Shown piece by piece: positions 25,774-34,323 of a DNA stretch of 64,000 nt. Origin of the DNA: Colicola sp016286205 (GTDB lineage Bacteria > Bacteroidota > Bacteroidia > Bacteroidales > Paludibacteraceae); contig JAEESF010000003.1 in the NCBI GenBank assembly GCA_016286205.1, forward strand, positions 138,254-202,253. Reading direction: 5' to 3'. Both the position numbers and the translations under genes were made by a program. The stretch's first letter is position 1. Each line of letters starts with the position of its first letter. The notes below the pieces were generated by a model that saw only the letters and a program-made list of their open reading frames with translations, ran no database searches and was not told the origin of the DNA.

Positions 25774-27243
25774 ATGAAACGAATAGCGCTCATACTTGGT
25801 GCTTTATGGTTTGTGACGAATGTTCGGGCATACGTCAATCCCATTTTGCCGTACGATTATTCCGATCCGGATGTAACACAAGTTGGACCGGATATGTATA
25901 TGACATATAGCACGTTTGCCTCTACACCGGGTTTGCAGATTCTCCAATCCCGTGATGGTGTCAATTGGCAGATTGTGGATGCTGTTTTGCCGGATACCAT
26001 TCCCGGGTATGGTCATTTGGATGCATGTCCTGCTGGTTGTGGTGTTTGGGCTCCTTCTATCCGTTATTATGACGGACGATTCTATATTTTTTACGGAGAT
26101 CCAGATATAGGTATTTTTTGTATCCGTTCCGAGAGAACCAAAGCCATTCCATGTCAGTGGGAACCTGCGGTGCTGGTCAAACGTGGCAAAGGACTGATCG
26201 ACCCATGTCCATTATGGGATTCAGATGGACGAGTCTATTTGGTTCATGCTTTTGCGGGAAGTCGAGCAGGAATCAAATCGCTTCTGGCCGTTTGCGAACT
26301 TACTCCGGATGCGTTAAGTGTCTTGCATGAGGACAAAATTATTTTTGATGGCCACTCGGATAATCCTACATGCGAAGGTCCAAAGTTCTACAAGCAAGAC
26401 AATTGGTATTATGTCTTTTGTCCTGCTGGAGGCGTCAAAACTGGTTGGCAACTTTGTCTGCGTAGTCGTTCGCCATATGGGCCATACGAAGTCAAGAGAG
26501 TGTTAGAGCAGGGTAGTACTTCTGTTAATGGCCCTCATCAGGGAGCGTGGATTTTGGATAAATTCTACCATTTCCAAGATGTGGGAGCAGCGGGCCGTAT
26601 TGTTCACCTGCAACCTATCCGTTGGAAAAATGCATGGCCGGTTATCGGAGAAAACGGAGAACCGGTCCTTTCTACTGACCGTAAGAAAGAAAAATCGGAA
26701 GTCAACTATGCGCATATCCCTTCTTCGGATGAATTTAATACGGCCGAGATAGCGCCTTTCTGGCAGTGGAGTGGCAATCGCAAGGCGCAATTTGCCGCAT
26801 GTCATGCAGATGATTCCTATCTGCGTCTCTTTACGTACCCGGCCGATGATGTGCAGACTGCGCCCAACTTATTGTTGCGCAAGATTCCTGCAGGCACGGC
26901 TTTCCAAGTAGAAGCACGCTTGAGGTTCACGCCTTTGGCGAAAAACAAAGAGCACGAACAGGCAGGTCTTATCATCTTTGGCCGTCAGAGTCGCACTCTT
27001 CCCGTTCCCGGTGACGGACGATGGTGGCTCGTCAGAGTCATCGTGTCTGAGACCCATCTCTGTCGCCTATACCTTTCACGTGATGGCCGAGTATGGGAAA
27101 TGCAAGGAGAAGCATTTCAAATGGTTCCCGGAGAATGGGTTGGCGCTAAGATTGGCTTCTATGCTACACGCGATAGACAGCCAATCAACGATTCGGGTTT
27201 TCTGGATGTAGATTGGTGCAAACTAGTGCCAATTCAGTTGTAA
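25774..27243 (+). CDS. glycoside hydrolase family 43 protein (beta-xylosidase/arabinofuranosidase type)
   Basis: The 489-residue protein has a signal peptide (MKRIALILGALWFVTNVRA) and a five-bladed propeller catalytic domain (about 20-300). The GH43 acids are the base Asp in YSDPDVTQ, the modulator Asp in GLIDPCPLWD and the general acid Glu in NPTCEGPKF. The C-terminal part (about 315-485; DEFNTAEIAPFWQWSGN) is a beta-sandwich of the GH43 C2/DUF1349 type. It probably releases xylose or arabinose from plant glycans in the periplasm or outside. The hairpin at 27277-27308 ends the unit. Confidence 0.88.
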   Translation: MKRIALILGALWFVTNVRAYVNPILPYDYSDPDVTQVGPDMYMTYSTFASTPGLQILQSRDGVNWQIVDAVLPDTIPGYGHLDACPAGCGVWAPSIRYYDGRFYIFYGDPDIGIFCIRSERTKAIPCQWEPAVLVKRGKGLIDPCPLWDSDGRVYLVHAFAGSRAGIKSLLAVCELTPDALSVLHEDKIIFDGHSDNPTCEGPKFYKQDNWYYVFCPAGGVKTGWQLCLRSRSPYGPYEVKRVLEQGSTSVNGPHQGAWILDKFYHFQDVGAAGRIVHLQPIRWKNAWPVIGENGEPVLSTDRKKEKSEVNYAHIPSSDEFNTAEIAPFWQWSGNRKAQFAACHADDSYLRLFTYPADDVQTAPNLLLRKIPAGTAFQVEARLRFTPLAKNKEHEQAGLIIFGRQSRTLPVPGDGRWWLVRVIVSETHLCRLYLSRDGRVWEMQGEAFQMVPGEWVGAKIGFYATRDRQPINDSGFLDVDWCKLVPIQL

Positions 27244-27276
27244 TTTTACCCTGTCAAAAAACGCACTTTATAAAAA

Positions 27277-27308
27277 CTGAGCGCAGGCCTTATTTTTCCT
27301 GCGCTCAG
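27277..27308. terminator. bidirectional intrinsic terminator
   Basis: Arms 27277-27287 and 27298-27308 form a perfect 11-bp GC-rich stem with a 10-nt loop. On the minus strand it is followed directly by TTTTTATAAA, and on the plus strand by a T-rich run 6 nt later. It sits between the convergent GH43 and clpB genes and can serve both. Confidence 0.85.
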
Positions 27309-27333
27309 AAGTCGTTTTTGGTTGTTTTATTAC

Positions 27334-27377
27334 CGAGACAATCACGAGACAATCTCGAGACAAATACCGGAAACAAA
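27334..27377. repeat. 11-bp tandem repeat element (short copy B)
   Basis: Units are CGAGACAATCA, CGAGACAATCT, CGAGACAAATA and a decayed CCGGAAACAAA. It lies between the terminator and the clpB stop codon. The units are the same as at 19409 and 42466. Confidence 0.8.
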
Positions 27378-27384
27378 CGATGGA

Positions 27385-29514
27385 TTAGTTGCGGAACTTC
27401 AGTTCGCCGTCTTTCAGTTCCACTATCACAGGTTTGCTTTGATCCACTTTGCCGGCAATAATCGATTTGCTCAACTCGTTAAGAACCAAGCGTTGTAGCG
27501 CTCTCTTCACAGGACGAGCACCAAATTGCGGATCATAACCTTCTTTCGCAATATAGTCAATCGCATCGTCTGTGACGCGTAGGTCAATACCGTTGTGTTC
27601 TAGCATCTTGTGTACTTGACTGATTTGCAGACCAACGATATCGCGAATCTGCTTCTCGTTCAGCGGAGTAAACATGATGGTTTCGTCTATACGATTCAGA
27701 AACTCCGGTCGAATAGTCTGACGCAGCAGTTCCATTACTTGGTTTCGCGTTGTTTCGTGGTCCACGCCTTTCTCTTCGTTCTCACGAATCAGTTGGCTTC
27801 CTAGGTTCGAAGTCAGAATTATCAAGGTATTCTTGAAGTTTACTACACGACCTTTGTTATCGGTCAAACGGCCGTCATCCAGCACTTGCAGTAGGACATT
27901 AAACACATCTGGATGGGCTTTTTCGATTTCATCGAATAGCACAACCGAGTAGGGTTTTCTTCGAATGGCTTCTGTCAACTGACCGCCTTCATCGTATCCT
28001 ACATATCCTGGAGGAGCACCAATCAAACGAGTCGCTGAGAACTTCTCTTGATATTCGCTCATATCGATACGCGTCATCATGTTCTCGTCGTCAAACAGAT
28101 AGTCTGCTAAAGCTTTTGCCAGTTCTGTTTTTCCGACTCCGGTCGTTCCTAAGAAGATGAAACTGCCTATCGGACGTTTCGGATCTTGCAGACCGGCACG
28201 ACTACGACGGATGGCATCGCTCACTGCCTCAATCGCTTCGTCTTGACCAACTACGCGTTTGTGCAGTTCTTCTTCCAGATGAAGCAGTTTATCACGTTCG
28301 GATTGCATCATCTTGGTCACAGGAATTCCTGTCCAACGAGCTACCACTTCCGCGATATCGTCTTCATCGACTTCTTCTTTGATGAGGGATTCGGTACCGA
28401 GCTGATGCAAGGTGTCTTGAGCGGATTTGATGTTCGCTTCGGCGGCAGGAATCTGGCTGTAACGTATCTCCGCTACTTTGCCATAATCGCCTTCGCGCTC
28501 AGCCACTTCCGCCTCGTGTTTCATCTGCTCAATATGTGCTTTCTCATTCTGGATAGTAGCCACGTAGCCTTTCTCTTTGTTCCAACGGGCATTCAGCTCT
28601 TCTGCTTGTTTTTTCAGTTCTGCCAATTGCTCTTCTATGCCTTTCAGCTTTTCGTTGTCTTTCTCACGTTTGATTGCTTCGCGCTCAATCTCCAACTGTT
28701 TGATTTGCCGATCCAGGCTATCTATCTCTTCTGGTTTAGAGTCAACCTCCAAACGCAATTTGGCGGCCGCTTCATCCACCAGGTCAATAGCTTTGTCAGG
28801 CAAAAAACGATCGGTAATATAGCGCGCAGAAAGTGTAACGGCGGCAATAATCGCATCATCCTTTATACGCACTTTGTGGTGCGTCTCATAGCGCTCTTTC
28901 AGGCCACGCAGAATACTGATAGTTGCCGCTTCGTCCGGCTCATCGACCATCACTACTTGGAATCGGCGCTCCAAGGCTTTGTCGGTCTCAAAATACTTCT
29001 GATATTCATCCAGAGTTGTGGCACCTATTGCACGCAGATCACCACGCGCCAAAGCCGGTTTTAGAATGTTAGCCGCATCCATCGCACCACTGGATTTCCC
29101 AGCTCCTACGAGGGTGTGAATCTCATCAATAAAGAGGATAATATCACCCGCAGCAGCAACAACTTCATTGACCACGCCTTTCAGACGCTCCTCAAACTCA
29201 CCTTGATATTTCGCGCCCGCAATCAGCGCACCCATATCTAGCGAGTAGATTTGTTTCTTTTTCAGGTTTTCAGGAACATCGCCGCGTACGATACGATGGG
29301 CCAAACCCTCGGCAATGGCAGTTTTTCCTACACCGGGTTCGCCGATTAGGATAGGATTATTCTTCGTACGGCGAGAGAGAATTTGCAATACACGACGAAT
29401 CTCTTCGTCACGCCCGATTACAGGGTCTAATTTACCTTCACGAGCTCGCTCGCAAAGATTGATAGCGAACTTTTTCAAGTTCTCTTGTTGGTTGTTTGTG
29501 TTAGTCTGGTTCAT
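27385..29514 (-). CDS. clpB: ClpB-type disaggregase lacking the N-terminal domain
   Basis: This AAA+ unfoldase rescues aggregated protein with DnaK. The 709 residues hold NBD1 (Walker A GEPGVGKT at 58-65, FIDEIHT), a coiled-coil M-domain (about 255-390, EIDSLDRQIKQLEIEREAI) and NBD2 (GTTGVGKT, LFDEIEKAH). The M-domain makes it ClpB rather than ClpC. Full ClpB is about 860 residues; here the roughly 150-residue Clp_N domain is absent and residue 1 begins just before NBD1. The 102 nt upstream to the next gene hold no coding remnant of it. Confidence 0.92.
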   Translation of the reverse strand: MNQTNTNNQQENLKKFAINLCERAREGKLDPVIGRDEEIRRVLQILSRRTKNNPILIGEPGVGKTAIAEGLAHRIVRGDVPENLKKKQIYSLDMGALIAGAKYQGEFEERLKGVVNEVVAAAGDIILFIDEIHTLVGAGKSSGAMDAANILKPALARGDLRAIGATTLDEYQKYFETDKALERRFQVVMVDEPDEAATISILRGLKERYETHHKVRIKDDAIIAAVTLSARYITDRFLPDKAIDLVDEAAAKLRLEVDSKPEEIDSLDRQIKQLEIEREAIKREKDNEKLKGIEEQLAELKKQAEELNARWNKEKGYVATIQNEKAHIEQMKHEAEVAEREGDYGKVAEIRYSQIPAAEANIKSAQDTLHQLGTESLIKEEVDEDDIAEVVARWTGIPVTKMMQSERDKLLHLEEELHKRVVGQDEAIEAVSDAIRRSRAGLQDPKRPIGSFIFLGTTGVGKTELAKALADYLFDDENMMTRIDMSEYQEKFSATRLIGAPPGYVGYDEGGQLTEAIRRKPYSVVLFDEIEKAHPDVFNVLLQVLDDGRLTDNKGRVVNFKNTLIILTSNLGSQLIRENEEKGVDHETTRNQVMELLRQTIRPEFLNRIDETIMFTPLNEKQIRDIVGLQISQVHKMLEHNGIDLRVTDDAIDYIAKEGYDPQFGARPVKRALQRLVLNELSKSIIAGKVDQSKPVIVELKDGELKFRN

Positions 29515-29616
29515 AGTTGTATTGTGTTTAGTTATCTATTCGATTTTTTGCTCACTAAACACGTTACAAACAATGAGCCAACTTGCAAAAAACTGACAAA
29601 ATGGCAGATTAGTCAG

Positions 29617-30837
29617 TTAGAAAAGCTTAAGTTGCTTGTCTAGGAAGATTTGGTAGCCGACCTCGCAATTGATACACTCGTGCGATTGGCAATAGTTTTG
29701 ATAGAGATGTAGCAAAGCCTGTGTGTCTGCGGCAGAGCGAACTTCTTGGCCTAACATACGCCATTGCCGCACAATGGTGTTGTTTTCCGGTGCAATCTCT
29801 TCCATCAGACCGGCCGCCTGTTCTGCTTTCTCCGTATTGTTGTGGAATAGCGCGTAGGCGTATTTATAAGGTATCGCGGTGTTGATTAGCAGAATGTCGA
29901 TAGACGAGCGTCCCAGTTGTGAGCCAAACAGTTCTACCATCTGGCGTATATCTGTCGCATCTTGGATTCGACTGAAGAGATGTTCCGATTGCCATAGTAG
30001 GTCAGCAAACTGGCGAATGCGCACTTCTGGACTGTTTTGCGGCCGCATTCTCGCATGTTTCCATTGGCTGCTATCCAAAGGTGTGAGACTGAATTTCGTG
30101 CGAAGGAAATCGTACTCTTTTTGCATCTGCTCGTCATCTCTGATCAGACCTGCTTGGCCCAACAAAATGGCCGTGAGTTGGAATCGACTGTTTCGGTGTT
30201 TTTGCAGATAAGAAAGTGGCGTGCAAAGAGCCAATTGCTCGAAAGGCTGACTATTGGTATGAAAACCGAAATTTCGTGCGAGCGAGATATAGAAAGCATG
30301 TTCCCAACTACCTTTGGTTATTTCCAGTAGACGCATGATGGAAGCACGTTTGCATTCTAAACGCTTGTGTAGCAGCGCTTTGCGCCATCCGTCGCTCAGT
30401 ATCTTCGGGTCTTGTAGTAATTGCTTAGCGCAGCGAATTCGTTCTCCCGCACTATCTATTTGCCGCGCATCAGTCAGCAATCGGGTTAGATAATCCTGTT
30501 CGTGCGGATATTGCAATTCGCATTGTACGATATTCTGTCCTTGTGTGTTAAAAATGGGCTTATCTGCTTTGCTGACGACATGCAGAATCACGCTGTCATA
30601 TGCATGGTCTAGATGATGGCGATGACGAAACCAATCGGATGAATTGACATGAATTTCAATATTACCCACCCATTCTTGCTCGCCGATGCGTATTCGCGCA
30701 TGGCTATAGTCCGGACCCGCATCGCGATTATGCTCACCAACCGACAATATCTCTATCGGTTGTCCATCCGTGGTCTGTTGTTGCCAACCGGCCCAAAGAC
30801 AATGTTCCCATATATAATGCAGCAGAATCTCAGGCAT
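29617..30837 (-). CDS. DUF2851 family protein
   Basis: The 406-residue cytoplasmic protein starts MPEILLHYIWEHCLWA and contains EILSVGEHNRDAGPDYSHAR, IGEQEWVGNIEIHVNSSDW and HAYDSVILHVV, the signature of the Bacteroidetes/Chlorobi DUF2851 family. The E..D..N..H set in its first 90 residues has a nuclease-like look (D/E-rich with WVGNIEIH), but function is unknown. It is the last gene of the nusB-rpoN operon and overlaps the YggS-HAD gene by 8 nt. Confidence 0.85.
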   Translation of the reverse strand: MPEILLHYIWEHCLWAGWQQQTTDGQPIEILSVGEHNRDAGPDYSHARIRIGEQEWVGNIEIHVNSSDWFRHRHHLDHAYDSVILHVVSKADKPIFNTQGQNIVQCELQYPHEQDYLTRLLTDARQIDSAGERIRCAKQLLQDPKILSDGWRKALLHKRLECKRASIMRLLEITKGSWEHAFYISLARNFGFHTNSQPFEQLALCTPLSYLQKHRNSRFQLTAILLGQAGLIRDDEQMQKEYDFLRTKFSLTPLDSSQWKHARMRPQNSPEVRIRQFADLLWQSEHLFSRIQDATDIRQMVELFGSQLGRSSIDILLINTAIPYKYAYALFHNNTEKAEQAAGLMEEIAPENNTIVRQWRMLGQEVRSAADTQALLHLYQNYCQSHECINCEVGYQIFLDKQLKLF

Positions 30838-32155
30838 TTTGCAACCACTGGAGAAGTGCGTTCATGTTAGGCAGAACCATGTCTGCACCTGCATTTTTAA
30901 GGTCAGAATCAGGTAGCGGCCCCGTATTGATAGCTATGGTGAATATGCCTGCCGCTTTTCCTGCGCGGATGCCAAGCGGGGCATTCTCAATAATGCAGCA
31001 CTCCTCTTTCTTTACGCCACTCTTTTCCCATGCCTTGAGATACGGTTCCGGATGAGGTTTGCCATGTTGGACATCAAAGGCAGAGATAATACCAGTGAAT
31101 ATGCCTGGGAAAGTGGCGCGCAGATTGTCAATTAGCGAGCGTTGACCGGAACCGGTAACGACCCAACATTGCACACCTTTGTCGTGCAAGTAGGCTAGTA
31201 CATCGCGGATATTGGGTATCAATTCCGGCAATTTGCCTCCGGTCATGCGAATAAAATTGTTGGATTTAGAGGCATATATGGCATCGATTAACTCATCTGA
31301 AGCATCTTTGCCATGTACTTGCTGATAAATCTCCTGTATGACCGCCGAACCGGTTCTGCCTTCGTTTCGATAGGCTTGCGATGCCGTAAAAGGCAGACCA
31401 TGTTCATGCATCGCATCCTCCCACGACTGTGCGTGGTAAGGCATCGAATTGAACAGCACGCCATCTTGATCAAAAAAGACAGCTTTGGGTAATGGACGTT
31501 TGGCTAGTGGCGATGGAGTAGGTCTTGCTCCGAAAATAGCGGATCCGATGCGTACCATCGTTGCTCCGCAATCGATGGCAATTGGATAATCGTCACTCAT
31601 GCCCGCAGAGAAGATCGGTTGCGGCAGATGCAATGTGTCTAAGATATTTCTGGCTTGGACAAAACAACGGCGAATTTCTGCCTCATCGTCCGTGTTGGTC
31701 GCCATGGTCATGAGTCCACAAATTCGTACGTTTTCCAGATTATTGCTTGTTATTGTCTCTATTTCGTCAGGTAAAAGTCCCGATTTAGTCTCCTCTTTCG
31801 CGACATGCACCTCAAGCAATACATTTTGCACAAAACCTAGCCGCTTGGCTTCTTCGTTGATGGCTAGCAGCAATCGCTCTGAATCGACCGACTGAATCAA
31901 GTACGGACGCAATTTCAACAGGTCGCGTACTTTGTTGGTTTGCAAATGGCCGATAAAATGCCAACAAATGTCTTGCGGCAATTGTGGCACTTTGCGTTGT
32001 AATTCCTGCACACGACTTTCTCCAAAATGCCGCTCACCGGCTTCGTATGCCTCGCGTATGGATTCTATGGGTTGAAATTTGCTGACACAAACTAGCTGCA
32101 CTTCTGCAGGTATAGTTGCTCGCAATTCTCTTATTTGTTCTGCGATTTTAGCCAT
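30830..32155 (-). CDS. fusion of YggS-type PLP-binding protein and HAD phosphatase
   Basis: Residues 1 to about 220 are the PLP homeostasis protein (YggS/PLPBP): VQLVCVSKFQP with the PLP lysine, FGESRVQEL, WHFIGHLQTNK, LEVHVAKEETKSG, and IRIGSAIFG-like MVRIGSAIFGAR. Residues about 230-441 are a HAD hydrolase of the beta-phosphoglucomutase/phosphatase group: FFDQDGVLFNS with the nucleophile Asp, TGSG, and GKPHPEPYLKA, IENAPLGIRAG. Both halves look intact. A HAD phosphatase tied to a PLP carrier suggests pyridoxal-phosphate turnover, which is inference. Confidence 0.87.
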   Translation of the reverse strand: MAKIAEQIRELRATIPAEVQLVCVSKFQPIESIREAYEAGERHFGESRVQELQRKVPQLPQDICWHFIGHLQTNKVRDLLKLRPYLIQSVDSERLLLAINEEAKRLGFVQNVLLEVHVAKEETKSGLLPDEIETITSNNLENVRICGLMTMATNTDDEAEIRRCFVQARNILDTLHLPQPIFSAGMSDDYPIAIDCGATMVRIGSAIFGARPTPSPLAKRPLPKAVFFDQDGVLFNSMPYHAQSWEDAMHEHGLPFTASQAYRNEGRTGSAVIQEIYQQVHGKDASDELIDAIYASKSNNFIRMTGGKLPELIPNIRDVLAYLHDKGVQCWVVTGSGQRSLIDNLRATFPGIFTGIISAFDVQHGKPHPEPYLKAWEKSGVKKEECCIIENAPLGIRAGKAAGIFTIAINTGPLPDSDLKNAGADMVLPNMNALLQWLQNA

Positions 32156-33078
32156 TCCAAATAGGGTGCAATATAACGCTCTTTCTTTTCTTCATAAACG
32201 GTATTCAGGTCCACCATAATTCCGGTCTCGAGCACATCGCCAAATTCATCGTTAATGGATGTCCCGAACGTACGCATTTGTTTGGTTAGATTCAGATAGG
32301 CGGCGAACATAGCAGGAATAACCAATCCATGTTCTCTAACTGCATGTTGCAATGCATGCAGATTCTCTGTTGGATCATCTCCAAGGAAGACCTCGTCCGC
32401 CCATTGGTTTGCTTCCTGACTAATGGACAGAGGATGATAAGGCTCCAGAAGGTTCTCAGAATCAGCGTGGTAGCGTTGCAGATATGCGTACAACAAGTCG
32501 CGTACCATAGGATCTAGCGAAGGATACAATGTGACTTTGCCAATCATCCATCGGATACTCGGATGATTATGCATAATGGCACCAATACCATCCCATATAT
32601 TATCTAGCGCAAAGAGTGCTTTTATGCCCATCTCACGTTGTTGATATTGCGGTTGTACGAATGCTCGCCCGAACTCAATCGTGTTGGGCAAATAATCTGT
32701 GACAAAATGCTGACTAAAACGGAAAATGTGTGCTGAAGCAATACGTGGTTGACCCGCTTCGTCCAATGTGATTTCCGGTCCCAACAAATATCTATATCCG
32801 CCTACAATCTGCTGATTATCAGGATCCCACACCAAGAGTTGATGGTACGGCTTTTTCATGATGTCCATGGCGTCCATGTCTAATTCTTTTCCGGTTCCTC
32901 CACCTCCATCACGATAACTGATCTCACGCAGTCGTGCTATCTCACGCATCACATTCGGACATTCATGTGCGGTAATGTCGTAAATCAAGTTGCCCGCCTT
33001 GTTGGACGGACGCAACAGATGACCTTCCAGTTCGTGAACCAGAAGAGAAGGCTCAACAGGAGGTATGATGGTTTTCAT
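32131..33078 (-). CDS. glsB: GNAT-type N-acyltransferase of glycine-lipid synthesis (GlsB-like)
   Basis: The 315-residue protein belongs to the OlsB/hemolysin-like acyltransferase group: REISYRDGGGGTGKELDMDAMD, HQLLVWDPDNQQIVGGYRYLLG, FSQHFVTDYLPNTIEFGRAFV. In Bacteroides the homologous pair GlsB-GlsA makes N- and O-acylated glycine lipids. GlsB would place a 3-hydroxy fatty acid on glycine from acyl-ACP. The adjacent glsA-like gene, overlapping by 26 nt, supports the assignment. Confidence 0.75.
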   Translation of the reverse strand: MKTIIPPVEPSLLVHELEGHLLRPSNKAGNLIYDITAHECPNVMREIARLREISYRDGGGGTGKELDMDAMDIMKKPYHQLLVWDPDNQQIVGGYRYLLGPEITLDEAGQPRIASAHIFRFSQHFVTDYLPNTIEFGRAFVQPQYQQREMGIKALFALDNIWDGIGAIMHNHPSIRWMIGKVTLYPSLDPMVRDLLYAYLQRYHADSENLLEPYHPLSISQEANQWADEVFLGDDPTENLHALQHAVREHGLVIPAMFAAYLNLTKQMRTFGTSINDEFGDVLETGIMVDLNTVYEEKKERYIAPYLEWLKSQNK

Positions 33079-33898
33079 AGACTATGGATTTTACAACCTG
33101 TGCCCATTCTTTGGGCGTTTTCGTATTGTCAAACATCGTGTATGAGATGGGCGGCAACACGTGTACCTTAAAATGCTTGCCATGTGCTCCGTACATCTCA
33201 TCCACCAAGTATAGCATTTCAATATTCAGTTTGATGCCTAATAGTTTGCGGATATATGCTAGCGTATAGAAGAATTTACTGTTGCGCCCTTCAAAATAGA
33301 TAGGCACAATGTCGCGTTTGTATTCTTTTGCCCGCTGAATAAAGTTCTTCTGCCATTCCAAATCGCGTATTTGCCATTTGCCGTCTATTCGCTGCAATCG
33401 ACTGCACAAACCTGCTGGAAATGTCAGTACGTCTACACCAGATTCCCACATCCGTTGTTGTTCTAAGGCTTGCTCACGACTCAGGCGTCCTACTTTGTTG
33501 ACTGGTGCCCACAAACCGGCTAGCGGTTCCATGTGCATCAATAGGTCGTTGACAATCACTTTCAGCGGTCGTAGCGAAGCATGCGCGTCATGAATAGCTT
33601 GTGCGATGAGCATGCCATCTAATCCGCCTAACGGATGGTTGCTGACAAAGATAACCGGTCGGTCATCGGTTGGAATATTCTCTTTTCCCTCAATAGTAGC
33701 CGTACATCCGTCTAACTCCTCATCTAGTACGACGCGAATAAAATCATAATCACGTTCTGTCGTATGCGTTCGCAGGAAAGCATTCATCTGCTTGATGTGC
33801 ACAATGCGTTCCAAGTAACGGATAAGGAAATCAGGCACATGGGCATTAGGTGCCTTGCGCTTGATGATTGCTCGTATATCGAATTGCAGAGGCGTCAT
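33053..33898 (-). CDS. glsA: PlsC-type O-acyltransferase of glycine-lipid synthesis (GlsA-like)
   Basis: This 281-residue acyltransferase has VSNHPLGGLDGMLIAQA, the HX4D motif, and FPAGLCSR in place of the usual FPEGTRS, as expected for the OlsA/GlsA side of the family. It would add the second acyl chain to the hydroxyl of N-acyl-glycine. It sits directly upstream of glsB and is ATGA-coupled to the DUF4494 gene. Confidence 0.75.
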   Translation of the reverse strand: MTPLQFDIRAIIKRKAPNAHVPDFLIRYLERIVHIKQMNAFLRTHTTERDYDFIRVVLDEELDGCTATIEGKENIPTDDRPVIFVSNHPLGGLDGMLIAQAIHDAHASLRPLKVIVNDLLMHMEPLAGLWAPVNKVGRLSREQALEQQRMWESGVDVLTFPAGLCSRLQRIDGKWQIRDLEWQKNFIQRAKEYKRDIVPIYFEGRNSKFFYTLAYIRKLLGIKLNIEMLYLVDEMYGAHGKHFKVHVLPPISYTMFDNTKTPKEWAQVVKSIVYENHHTSC

Positions 33899-34314
33899 TG
33901 TACGGCGTGCAGAATATCCATTATCTGCGTTTTTGCAACCGAGAGTAGCTCGCAGTCATACGAATTCATGCCTTGTTTCAGAGCAAAAACAGCATCATCC
34001 AAGGTGTTAGCCTGTACCAATACGGCTACGCTCTTGCGCACCTCTTTGTCTCCATCAATGGTAATGAGTTCCACGCGTGCCTTGTACCAGAAGGCACCTC
34101 CTTCATTTGGAAAAACTTCTTGGAACTGTGAGCGCTTGCAACTATGTACTTCGCTAACTCCCGCAAAGATAAAAGGCTGAATCTCCTTTACCACGCAATG
34201 CTCGGCATCCGCAAAATTTGCAGCACCATCTACTAGGTAAATCTCTTTGACCTTACGGGGAGTATCTTCACCCGTTTGGCGCTCGTAATGTACTTTTAGT
34301 TCATGAAAAATCAT
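33895..34314 (-). CDS. DUF4494 family protein
   Basis: This small 139-residue cytoplasmic protein (MIFHELKVHYERQTGEDTPR, YLVDGAANFADAEHCV, WYKARVELITIDGDKEVRK) belongs to a Bacteroidetes-only family usually found near core genes. It has no signal peptide or known catalytic motif. Function is unknown; its coupling to glsA and placement in the rpoN operon is the only context. Confidence 0.8.
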   Translation of the reverse strand: MIFHELKVHYERQTGEDTPRKVKEIYLVDGAANFADAEHCVVKEIQPFIFAGVSEVHSCKRSQFQEVFPNEGGAFWYKARVELITIDGDKEVRKSVAVLVQANTLDDAVFALKQGMNSYDCELLSVAKTQIMDILHAVQ

Positions 34315-34323
34315 ATGTCGTAA

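Noticed and set aside
28186..29064. 292-residue open frame on the plus strand
   Set aside because: It lies wholly opposite clpB, has Phe/Leu-rich nonsense composition and no family motif; a shadow of the clpB codons.
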